33,682 bases of DNA. Origin: Zetaproteobacteria bacterium. GTDB taxonomy: Bacteria > Pseudomonadota > Zetaproteobacteria > Mariprofundales > Mariprofundaceae. Within the stretch, counting starts at the first letter, position 1, and each line of letters opens with the position of its first letter. Made by a program: the position numbers and the translations under genes. Shown here one piece after another: positions 1 to 7,685 of this stretch. The stretch is taken from NCBI GenBank assembly GCA_003228735.1, contig QIFG01000048.1, positions 1 to 33,682 on the forward strand, in the 5' to 3' direction. The notes under the pieces are model-generated. The model searched no databases. It was not told the DNA's origin and saw only the letters and a list, made by a program, of their open reading frames with translations.

Positions 1-36
1 CTCATCGACCTCTGGCATGTCTTCGATAACGGCTAG
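1..36 (+). CDS. possible C-terminal end of an upstream gene (partial)
   Basis: The first frame reads LIDLWHVFDNG followed by a TAG stop at position 36, so the window may open inside the last codons of a plus-strand gene. Eleven residues are too few for a family assignment; the ending loosely resembles the tails of zeta-toxin-like P-loop proteins. It could equally be a chance open stretch. Confidence 0.25.
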   Translation, partial: LIDLWHVFDNG

Positions 37-131
37 TGCATCAATTCCCCTCATGACAAGAAGATAGTAATAATTGGCAAAGTGTGCCAGTACCTAAGGA
101 TGTCAAAGGGGTCTGGTCTAGCATTGATGCA
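37..131 (+). ncRNA. candidate structured RNA upstream of the DUF3800 gene
   Basis: Nested complementary segments lie just before the DUF3800 start codon. TGCATCAAT (37-45) pairs with ATTGATGCA (123-131), CCCCT (47-51) with AGGGG (107-111), TGACA (54-58) with TGTCA (101-105), and TGGCA (75-79) with TGCCA (85-89). The stems are collinear with unequal internal loops, which suggests an RNA fold more than a transposon palindrome. Conserved RNA motifs next to DUF3800 genes are known (the DUF3800 RNA motif series); membership of one of those classes is inferred, not shown. Confidence 0.4.
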
Positions 132-192
132 TGCTGTCCTGAACAAGAGGGCTTCCCTTTTGCTTCAAGCGCCCTGATATTAGCCTGGTGAA

Positions 193-867
193 ATGAACAA
201 GGATAAGAAAACGCTCTATCTCTTCATCGACGAAGGTGGAAACTTCGATTTCTCTCCCATTGGTTCGAACTATTTCATCCTGACCTGTCTGGTCGAGGAG
301 CGACCATTTCCCAGTTACGACAAGCTGCGGACGTTGCGGTATGACCTGCTCGAAGGGGGAATGAATATCGAATACTTCCATGCCTCGGAAGATAGGCAAG
401 CCGTCCGCGATCAGGTGTTTTCCATCATTCAGGCCAATCTGGAGCATATCGATATCTGCTCCATGATCGTGCAGAAGAACAAGTTGAATCCCGCATTGCG
501 TGAGGAGAGCAAATTCTACACCACGGTTTTCAGCATGCTGATGAAGTGGGTCATTGAAAAGCATGTCCATGGCAAGGGATATGAGCGGGTGATTTTGTTT
601 ACCGATTTGATGCCGGTTGCCAAAAAGCGAAAGGCCATGGAGAAGGGCGTGAAGTCCGAACTGACATCCATATTGCACGAGGGTGTGGAGTATCGGATTT
701 ACCACCACCAGTCGAAATCCAACCTCAATCTGCAAGTGGTGGACTACTGCAACTGGGCGATCTATCGGAAATGGTCGCGGGGCGACACCCGCTCATACAA
801 CCTGATCAAGGGTGGAATCGATGCTGAATGGGATGTTTTCAAAGATGGAAGCACAGAATATTACTAG
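193..867 (+). CDS. DUF3800 domain-containing protein
   Basis: A 224-residue protein with the DUF3800 hallmarks: an N-terminal strand ending in an acidic pair (FIDEGGNF, residues about 11-18) and a C-terminal VVDYCNWAIYRKWSRGD segment typical of the family. No signal peptide or membrane helix is visible, so it is probably cytoplasmic. The biochemical role of DUF3800 is not established; conserved acidic residues have led to suggestions of a nuclease-like fold, and members often sit in accessory regions. The start has GGTGA shortly upstream (GCCTGGTGAA before ATG). It stands alone, flanked on both sides by strong inverted repeats that may be structured RNA, and is unrelated in role to the leucine gene next door. 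Confidence 0.85.
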   Translation: MNKDKKTLYLFIDEGGNFDFSPIGSNYFILTCLVEERPFPSYDKLRTLRYDLLEGGMNIEYFHASEDRQAVRDQVFSIIQANLEHIDICSMIVQKNKLNPALREESKFYTTVFSMLMKWVIEKHVHGKGYERVILFTDLMPVAKKRKAMEKGVKSELTSILHEGVEYRIYHHQSKSNLNLQVVDYCNWAIYRKWSRGDTRSYNLIKGGIDAEWDVFKDGSTEYY

Positions 868-879
868 CCAGAAATGCGA

Positions 880-936
880 CCACCCCGGCTATCCCTCGAA
901 GGGGAAGAACTCCATGAGTTCTTGTTACCGGGGTGG
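880..936 (+). ncRNA. candidate three-way-junction RNA after the DUF3800 gene
   Basis: Thirteen bases after the DUF3800 stop, CCACCCCGG (880-888) is perfectly complementary to CCGGGGTGG (928-936). Enclosed are two adjacent hairpins: CCCT-CGA-AGGG (893-903) and AAGAACT-CCATG-AGTTCTT (905-923). Together they form a compact three-way junction of 57 nt. No T-run follows, so it is not a standard terminator. The neighbourhood suits a DUF3800-associated RNA motif. Confidence 0.5.
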
Positions 937-966
937 AACCTTTAACTGATGAGCCGGATTATGGGT

Positions 967-1067
967 TCCCCTGCAGGAGAAGGCAAGCTTGGTGAAGATC
1001 TTGATAAGGTCTGGCTTGCGTTATTGGCTTATTGGCAGGCTGGCTTGAGATACAGCGATGCAGGGGA
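967..1067 (+). ncRNA. second branched inverted-repeat structure after the DUF3800 gene
   Basis: TCCCCTGCA (967-975) pairs perfectly with TGCAGGGGA (1059-1067). Inside, GCAAGC (983-988) pairs with GCTTGC (1014-1019), and AGATCTT (996-1002) pairs with AAGGTCT (1006-1012, one G-U) around a 3-base loop. This accounts for much of the gap between the DUF3800 gene and the end of leuA. It could be a separate RNA, part of one RNA with the preceding junction, or a palindromic repeat. Confidence 0.4.
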
Positions 1068-1146
1068 TGCTTTTCACTGAAGGCATCTTGAGCCATTCCG
1101 CGCCGGGCGGTTTTCCTATTCTCAGATCACTACCAGACAGATCGGA

Positions 1147-2691
<1,545 letters not shown>

Positions 2692-2702
2692 TGCTCTTCT
2701 CC

Positions 2703-2875
2703 TTAAACCTAGAAACAGCAGTTGGAAACACCCACATGGCGCAAGCTCTTGATTCGCCTGGCTATACGGAAAAAGTCTTATCACCAACAAGGTGACTGCT
2801 ATTTTTTCCGTTACGCCCTTCAAATCAATATCTTACACCCTGCACGCACTTCCAACCGCCGTTTCTAGGTTAAAC
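2703..2875 (-). repeat. long imperfect palindrome in the leuA 5' region (MITE-like)
   Basis: The whole stretch is symmetric about position 2788. Outer arms of about 22 bp at 2705-2727 and 2850-2872 (AACCTAGAAAC...GTTGGAA) differ at two sites, both transitions. Further in, TTGATT (2749-2754) pairs with AATCAA (2823-2828), CGGAAAAA (2767-2774) with TTTTTCCG (2803-2810), and TCACC (2781-2785) with GGTGA (2791-2795) around AACAA. It contains no transposase. It ends next to the leuA ribosome binding site, so the leuA mRNA would carry a long hairpin. Confidence 0.6.
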
Positions 2876-2877
2876 GA

Positions 2878-2907
2878 AAAAGGCCGCAGGGGGTTCCCGC
2901 GGCCTTT
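2878..2907 (-). terminator. intrinsic terminator, candidate leuA attenuator
   Basis: AAAAGGCCGC and GCGGCCTTTT form a 10-bp stem around a GGGAA-CCCCCT loop, and the minus-strand copy is followed by a T-run (CCTTTTTCGTTT). It lies between the Leu-rich leader ORF (stop at 2930) and leuA. The stem is symmetric enough to act on both strands. The segment GCGGC in the end of the leader ORF can pair with GCCGC of the first terminator arm, a possible antiterminator. Confidence 0.7.
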
Positions 2908-2929
2908 TGTGTTCAGTTAACCTGGATGG

Positions 2930-3001
2930 TCAGTCAGTACACATGCCGCTGCAAGCCTCAAGTAGAAGCTCGTCAAGCAGGGTGAAGTACAACTGCGCCA
3001 T
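2930..3001 (-). CDS. leuL: leucine leader peptide (candidate attenuation leader of leuA)
   Basis: A 23-codon ORF beginning MAQLYFTLLDELLLE, with six leucine codons among codons 4-14 including the usually rare CTA, ending at TGA and followed about 23 bases later by the terminator. This is the layout of a transcription-attenuation leader: leucine starvation would stall the ribosome on the Leu run and let transcription continue into leuA. There is no ribosome binding site before ATG 3001. The predicted transcription start falls near that ATG, so translation could be leaderless. An in-frame TTG at 3037 with AAGGA upstream would be an alternative start if transcription begins earlier. Confidence 0.5.
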   Translation of the reverse strand: MAQLYFTLLDELLLEACSGMCTD

Positions 3002-3007
3002 GTCGGC

Positions 3008-3037
3008 ATTATGAACACTGCCGACACGGACGGTCAA
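3008..3037 (-). promoter_or_regulatory. predicted sigma70 promoter for leuA leader
   Basis: On the minus strand TTGACC (3032-3037) and CATAAT (3008-3013) are separated by 18 bases, each one mismatch from consensus. The predicted start of transcription is close to 3001. A perfect 8-bp inverted repeat, TGTCGGCA (3001-3008) and TGCCGACA (3019-3026), overlaps the -10 box and start site and could be an operator or an RNA hairpin. Confidence 0.5.
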
Positions 3038-3050
3038 TCATTCGCTTTCC

Positions 3051-3257
3051 TTAGGAAGCTCTGAACAAGTCTTCCATGAGCAGCAAAGCTGTCCCAATCG
3101 GGATGATCGCAAGGAAGGCGACGCAGCTCAAAGCCATAGCTACGATGCCAAGGAGTCTGACGAAGCGAGGACCCGATTGGGGCGCAACCTTTACAGGACA
3201 AGGCTTTGCAGGCGGTCTGCTTACGTTGCTCGGCGCATGCATGGAACCACCATACAT
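3051..3257 (-). CDS. small predicted single-pass membrane protein
   Basis: A 68-residue ORF starting MYGGSMHAPSNV, with GAGGTGAA directly before the ATG. The C-terminal half (FVRLLGIVAMALSCVAFLAI and following) is a convincing hydrophobic helix. A longer in-frame start at 3293 lacks a ribosome binding site. It sits 68 bases after pssA on the same strand and could be the last gene of the psd-pssA operon. I do not recognise a family; its reality rests on the start signal and the membrane segment. Confidence 0.45.
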   Translation of the reverse strand: MYGGSMHAPSNVSRPPAKPCPVKVAPQSGPRFVRLLGIVAMALSCVAFLAIIPIGTALLLMEDLFRAS

Positions 3258-3325
3258 TTCACCTCGCGCCTTGGGATTTATTCCCCATGGCATCCCGCAA
3301 AGCCGCTGTCGCGGCCATGTGAGAC

Positions 3326-4096
3326 TTATTCAGAACTTCCTTTATGCTCCCCGCCCTTGCGCCGGGCCACCCGGTATCTCAGTGCCCGTTGACGCTGCCA
3401 GACGCTGATCAGTGGGCCGTGCAGGCAATAGGCTGAAGCCAGCACAAACAGGTTGATATAGGGATCGGCCACAATGAGCACCAGCACGATCAACATGCCC
3501 ACCAGCGACACAAAGGGGCGGCGGCGGCGCAAATCCACATCTTTGCCCGAAATAAAACGAACACGGCTGACCATCAGATAGGCCAGCGTTACTGCAACGC
3601 CAAACCACAGCCATGATACGGGTTCGGCCACCATTTTTTCATGGAAAAGCACCGCTGTGCTGATCAGCATTGCCGCCGCCGGTGTCGGCAATCCCTGGAA
3701 GTACTGCTTGTCCTGATGCGCCAGTTGTGTGTTGAAACGCGCCAGTCTGAGGGCGGCGCAGGCGGCAATCAGAAAGGCCGCCAGCCAACCCAGTTTGTTC
3801 AGAGGCGTCAGCGCCCACAGATAGATCAGCACAGCCGGGGCGATGCCGAAGGAAAGCATATCGCACATCGAATCATATTCGGCCCCGAAGGCGCTCTCGG
3901 CCTGCAACAAGCGGGCCACCCGCCCATCCATAATGTCGAATATAGCCGCCACGACGAGAGCCCAGGCGGCCAGTTCAAACCGCCCCTGAATAGCGGCAAT
4001 CAGGGCATAGAAACCGGCAAACAACCCGGCTGTGGTAAACAGACTGGGCAAAACATAAATGCCGCGAGCCTTTGTTCCGTCTTTCTTATCAAGCAT
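3326..4096 (-). CDS. pssA: CDP-diacylglycerol--serine O-phosphatidyltransferase
   Basis: A 256-residue inner-membrane enzyme that joins serine to CDP-diacylglycerol to give phosphatidylserine, the precursor of phosphatidylethanolamine. The CDP-alcohol phosphotransferase signature DGRVARLLQAESAFGAEYD (residues about 57-75, then SMCD) has the DG-x2-AR-x8-G-x3-D-x3-D spacing. Several hydrophobic helices precede and follow it. The ATG overlaps the psd stop codon by 8 bases, so the two genes are translationally coupled and the product is handed to the decarboxylase encoded just upstream. The C-terminus is basic and hydrophilic. Confidence 0.95.
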   Translation of the reverse strand: MLDKKDGTKARGIYVLPSLFTTAGLFAGFYALIAAIQGRFELAAWALVVAAIFDIMDGRVARLLQAESAFGAEYDSMCDMLSFGIAPAVLIYLWALTPLNKLGWLAAFLIAACAALRLARFNTQLAHQDKQYFQGLPTPAAAMLISTAVLFHEKMVAEPVSWLWFGVAVTLAYLMVSRVRFISGKDVDLRRRRPFVSLVGMLIVLVLIVADPYINLFVLASAYCLHGPLISVWQRQRALRYRVARRKGGEHKGSSE

Positions 4097-4742
4097 TTTT
4101 TCCCGCCAGTATCGTTTTGCCTGCCTTTACCTGCTGCCCCGCGCGTACGCATAATTCAAGGTCGGCTGGAATCTCGCAATTCACGCGCGAGCCGAAACGG
4201 ATCATGCCAATGCGCTGACCGGCCGTCACATAATCCCCCACCGCCACATAGGACACGATACGCCGCGCCAGCAGACCGGCAATCTGCGTAAAGGCAAACT
4301 GCTGGCCGTTATCCGTCTCCATTTCCATGCGATTGCGCTCATTGTGTTCACTGGCCTTGTCAAAGCTGGCATTGATAAAGCGGCCGGGGAAATACTGCAT
4401 ATGCGTCAGGCGGCCTGTCATCGGCGCCCGGTTTACATGCACATTGAACACATTCATGAAGATATCCACCCGGCTGCCTGCATCTGAATAGTCTGCGCGT
4501 ACGACCCTGCCGTCCGCGGGGGCCAGATAGACATCATTCCGAACAGGCGTATTGCGTTCCGGATCACGGAAGAAATTAACAACAAGGGCAAGCAATATGG
4601 CAGCGAGTAGCGCCGGAATCCACCAGCACAACCATAACATCACCCCGAGAACCGCCAGCATGGAGAAAATAAAGGGCCAGCCCTCACGGGCCAGCGGCAA
4701 AGCACCTCTGGGACGGCCGGAAAGAGCTTTCTCAACATTCAT
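4089..4742 (-). CDS. psd: phosphatidylserine decarboxylase proenzyme
   Basis: A 217-residue short-form Psd. It converts phosphatidylserine to phosphatidylethanolamine at the inner membrane. Two hydrophobic segments lie near residues 22-57, followed by the APADGRVV motif (74-81) and VHVNRAPMTG (101-110). The self-cleavage site that makes the pyruvoyl group is FGSRV, Gly184-Ser185. The frame is open upstream to 4934, but the start at 4742 (MNVEKALSG) matches the length of the family; its ribosome binding site is weak. It is followed by pssA with an 8-base overlap. It is divergent from the cyclic-nucleotide-binding gene at 4842, leaving 99 bases for both promoters. Confidence 0.93.
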   Translation of the reverse strand: MNVEKALSGRPRGALPLAREGWPFIFSMLAVLGVMLWLCWWIPALLAAILLALVVNFFRDPERNTPVRNDVYLAPADGRVVRADYSDAGSRVDIFMNVFNVHVNRAPMTGRLTHMQYFPGRFINASFDKASEHNERNRMEMETDNGQQFAFTQIAGLLARRIVSYVAVGDYVTAGQRIGMIRFGSRVNCEIPADLELCVRAGQQVKAGKTILAGKNA

Positions 4743-4841
4743 GGGCGCAAACCTACATGCAAGCGCCCACAAAAAAAGCCTGCTGCAAAGGCCCATGGGC
4801 AGCTTGCGTGCGCAGGCATACGGTCTAAGATCAGCCCCGAT

Positions 4842-5966
4842 ATGGCCCTGAACGAACAGGAAACCAGACAAGTGCTGCGAGCACTGTATGCGGCCTTCCC
4901 TGAAGACCTGCACATCGCGCGCCTGCTTATCCACGAATTAAAACGTACCGATTCTCTGGAAGAGGCTCGTGACAAAGCCTTGGCTTCGGCTCGGCGCATG
5001 GTCTCTCTGGGCAAGGCAAGCAGCGCTGCCGGATTTCTGGAAATATGCCGCCAACTTAAACATGAAGATGTTGATGAAATTGAGGCACTGTCTTCACTGG
5101 CGCGATTTACCGGAGATGGCGGCGTTGGGCTGGAGCCGGATGAAGGCAAGACTTTCCTGCTGTTGGAGCAACTGTCCGATCAGGAGGTTTTCAATTTTCT
5201 GCGCCAGGGCCGTTTGAGCCCTGTTAAGGCAGGCGTAGAGGTCGTGCACCAGGGAGAAGTGGAAAGCACCTTCCACCTTATCCTGGAAGGCGCCATGCGA
5301 GTGGAAATGGACACTACCGCCGGCCACCACGTCGAATTGGGAAGCCTGGGAACCGGCCATTTTTTCGGCGAAGTGGCCTGTGTTTACCGCCTGCCGCGCT
5401 CAGCCACTGTCACCTCAACAGAACCCAGCCTGATTCTGGAGTTTTCCGCCCTGGCCATCAGCCAGCTCATGCAACGCTCGCCACTGGCCGGGGAAAGCCT
5501 GATCCGCGTCATCCAGACCCGCATGATAAGCGCCATGTCCCACAGCCACCCGGCTTTGGAAAGCCTGCCGGAGAATGACCGCCAATGGCTGGCGGAAGAA
5601 TCCCAGCTTCTGGAATTAAAGGACAAGGAAGTTATTGCACGCCAGTCCGAGATGGAAAACGACTGGTATATCCTCGTACACGGTGAGGCTGATACGCGCA
5701 CCCCGCGGGCCAATGGTGAAGCAGTCATCGTACCACTGGAGTCCGGCGCCATATTCGGCGGCATAGATTCCAACATAGGGCTGCCGCCACATTCCGAAGT
5801 AACCGCCACCAGCCGTTGCCTGGTCTGTTGTGTGCCGAAGGAGATATTCTGCTCCTTTATCAATGTCTACGATGGATTCGAGCGCTGGATCAATCATCAG
5901 GGCAAGGAACGCCTCGAACAATGGAAACAGGTTCTCAGCGAGAAATCATCCGGCGCTGCCAAATAA
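4842..5966 (+). CDS. protein with two cyclic-nucleotide-binding-like domains
   Basis: A 374-residue soluble protein. Residues 1-100 are helical and lack a recognised domain. A cNMP-binding (Crp-like) domain spans about 105-230, with the phosphate-binding-cassette-like FGEVACVYRLPRSATV at 175-190. A second, more diverged cNMP-like domain spans about 245-355 and lacks an obvious FGE...RSA cassette (FGGIDSNIGLPPHSEV instead). There is no helix-turn-helix DNA-binding domain, so it is not a classical CRP or FNR regulator. The ligand is unknown. Its last 21 bases overlap the end of lipB on the other strand. Confidence 0.8.
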   Translation: MALNEQETRQVLRALYAAFPEDLHIARLLIHELKRTDSLEEARDKALASARRMVSLGKASSAAGFLEICRQLKHEDVDEIEALSSLARFTGDGGVGLEPDEGKTFLLLEQLSDQEVFNFLRQGRLSPVKAGVEVVHQGEVESTFHLILEGAMRVEMDTTAGHHVELGSLGTGHFFGEVACVYRLPRSATVTSTEPSLILEFSALAISQLMQRSPLAGESLIRVIQTRMISAMSHSHPALESLPENDRQWLAEESQLLELKDKEVIARQSEMENDWYILVHGEADTRTPRANGEAVIVPLESGAIFGGIDSNIGLPPHSEVTATSRCLVCCVPKEIFCSFINVYDGFERWINHQGKERLEQWKQVLSEKSSGAAK

Positions 5967-6611
5967 CTCCTGCGCACAGGGCTGCAGTACGCTTTCTACA
6001 CCCATCCGGCTGGCATTAACGCCCAGGGTCTGCATGGACGTGACGGGCGCATTGGGCATGCCACACGGAACTATGCCTGCAAAGTGCTTCATGTTCGGAT
6101 TGATGTTCAGGGCCACGCCATGATAGGTGACCCAGCGGCGGCAACGCACGCCGATAGCGGCGATTTTATTGCCTTCCACCCAGATGCCGATGCCGCGCGC
6201 ATCCCTTTCGCCTGCCAGCCCGAACGCTTTCAACACCCGGATGATCATCTCTTCCAGACGCCAGACATGGCGGTGCAGATCCTGCTCCTGCCTTAAATCC
6301 GCCAGCACATAACACAACAATTGCCCTGGCCCGTGATAGGTAACCTCGCCGCCGCGTCCCGACTTAAAGACCGCTATATCCTCCCCATCAATCTGCGTAC
6401 GCAGAACATCTGATTCGCTGCCCGAAGCGCCGATGGTGAAAACAGGCGGGTGTTCTGTCAGGATGATGCAAGGGGAACCACCGCCACTCAAAATACGGTT
6501 CACTTCCGCTTCCTGCTCGGCCAGGGAGACGGGATAAGCCTGAGCTTCGTGACGGATGACGCGTATGTTGCCTATGTGCGATTCAGAAGTGGAATTCGAT
6601 GCCTGATGCAT
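5946..6611 (-). CDS. lipB: octanoyltransferase (lipoyl synthesis)
   Basis: A 221-residue LipB, which moves octanoate from acyl carrier protein to lipoyl domains, the first step of protein lipoylation. The family signature RGGEVTYHGPGQL is at residues 86-98. The catalytic pair is Lys149 (NKIAAIGVR) and Cys183 (GIVPCGMP). The start overlaps the end of the barrel-protein gene upstream by 29 bases and has only a weak ribosome binding site, which suggests translational coupling. The 3' end overlaps the convergent cNMP-domain gene. No lipA lies in the window. Confidence 0.95.
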   Translation of the reverse strand: MHQASNSTSESHIGNIRVIRHEAQAYPVSLAEQEAEVNRILSGGGSPCIILTEHPPVFTIGASGSESDVLRTQIDGEDIAVFKSGRGGEVTYHGPGQLLCYVLADLRQEQDLHRHVWRLEEMIIRVLKAFGLAGERDARGIGIWVEGNKIAAIGVRCRRWVTYHGVALNINPNMKHFAGIVPCGMPNAPVTSMQTLGVNASRMGVESVLQPCAQELFGSAG

Positions 6612-7356
6612 AAGTTATATCCGTCCTTTTCACCTGCTGAGGTGGACGGCTATCGTGCCGGATTTCCAGGGAAAGTTTCAGATCCGTGGATTCGGTAAGC
6701 TTAACGTTCAGAGCTACATTCTCCAGCAGCCGGAAGTCCGCAGCATTCGATACATCCGGCTGATAATAAGTGATGCTAAGGATGCGTGCATGCTCATTCA
6801 ATTGATGTTTGAGAACCAGATACGTATTCCCTCGAAGCGCATTAGTTGCAAGGGCATCGGTTGCTCTGGACTGGGATTTGAGCCGCTCACGCTCAAACAT
6901 GGCGCCAAGCCCCAAATATACAGCCTGGCGGCCCGGATTATAGGCGATACGCCAACGCAAACCGCCACCGGCAAGCCCCCGGAATGACAACCTGGCAAAA
7001 TCATCCTTCCCCGCCTGCAGAAAACCCTCCACCGACCATGCCCTGGAAAGGCGTAAGCGGTGACGCGCATGCAGAAAGCCCCGGTTGATGTAGGTTCGGC
7101 CCTGGCTTTTGCCATAAGCGTAACTGACAATTCCGATGTTGATGTGCTTGTCATGCCGCGATTGCAGGAAAATGCCGGCCTGCACGCCCAGTTTGTTACT
7201 GTTTCCCGAGTTGCCGTTCGCAGATGCATCCGCCTGCCCGCTAATGCCCTCATCGGGCTCGGAAATGGATATGTCTTCCACATTGATGATGGCATGCGCA
7301 TACAGGGGCCAGAAAAGTACCAGCAAAAGCGGCAGCCAGGCTATGAATTTTCGCAT
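6583..7356 (-). CDS. secreted beta-barrel-like protein (DUF481/YdiY type)
   Basis: A 257-residue protein with a clear signal peptide (MRKFIAWLPLLLVLFWPLYA, cleavage near AHA-I). A low-complexity Ser/Gly/Asn spacer (about 38-55) follows, then alternating hydrophobic strands with aromatic residues. It ends YASGIEFHF, a terminal aromatic residue typical of outer-membrane barrels. This fits the DUF481 salt-induced outer-membrane protein group; pores, adhesion or structural roles cannot be separated from sequence. It is upstream of lipB with a 29-base overlap and divergent from the xseB operon. Confidence 0.7.
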   Translation of the reverse strand: MRKFIAWLPLLLVLFWPLYAHAIINVEDISISEPDEGISGQADASANGNSGNSNKLGVQAGIFLQSRHDKHINIGIVSYAYGKSQGRTYINRGFLHARHRLRLSRAWSVEGFLQAGKDDFARLSFRGLAGGGLRWRIAYNPGRQAVYLGLGAMFERERLKSQSRATDALATNALRGNTYLVLKHQLNEHARILSITYYQPDVSNAADFRLLENVALNVKLTESTDLKLSLEIRHDSRPPQQVKRTDITYASGIEFHF

Positions 7357-7402
7357 GGCGGCGAGCCTATGAGCCTGCCGGACTTATGACAAATCTACTG
7401 CG

Positions 7403-7430
7403 TTGACCCGGAACACATCGCCCTTACAAT
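7403..7430 (+). promoter_or_regulatory. predicted sigma70 promoter of xseB-ispA-dxs
   Basis: TTGACC (7403-7408) and TACAAT (7425-7430) are separated by 16 bases, close to consensus, 30 bases before the GTG of xseB. Confidence 0.55.
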
Positions 7431-7460
7431 GGTCAATCCCAAACCGTATGGAGTGACGCC

Positions 7461-7679
7461 GTGGCAAAACCCGAGCAATCCGACATCAGCGAATTAAATT
7501 TTGAAGAAGCATTGTCCCGCCTGACAAAGCTGGTGGAAAAACTGGAAACGAATCAGTTGCAACTGGAGGAAAGCGTTGCCGCATTTGAAGAGGGGGTGAA
7601 GCTCTCCCGCCGCTGTGAGTCCCTGCTTGATAGCGCAGAGAAACGCCTGCAAGTCCTTAGCGATCAGGAAAATAACTAA
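7461..7679 (+). CDS. xseB: exodeoxyribonuclease VII small subunit
   Basis: A 72-residue helical protein with the XseB pattern: NFEEALSRLTKLVEKLE (residues 10-26) then LEESVAAFEEGVKLSRRCE. It forms a complex with XseA, which degrades single-stranded DNA; xseA is not in this window. The start is GTG with GGAG 9 bases upstream. It is the first gene of the xseB-ispA-dxs operon, an arrangement common in proteobacteria. Confidence 0.93.
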   Translation: MAKPEQSDISELNFEEALSRLTKLVEKLETNQLQLEESVAAFEEGVKLSRRCESLLDSAEKRLQVLSDQENN

Positions 7680-7685
7680 AACATC

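Noticed and set aside
118-735. 205-codon minus-strand open frame
   Set aside because: Antisense to the DUF3800 gene, which has the family motifs and a ribosome binding site.
946-953. CTGATGAG, resembling a hammerhead ribozyme core
   Set aside because: No GAAA partner, stem II or cleavage site at suitable spacing.
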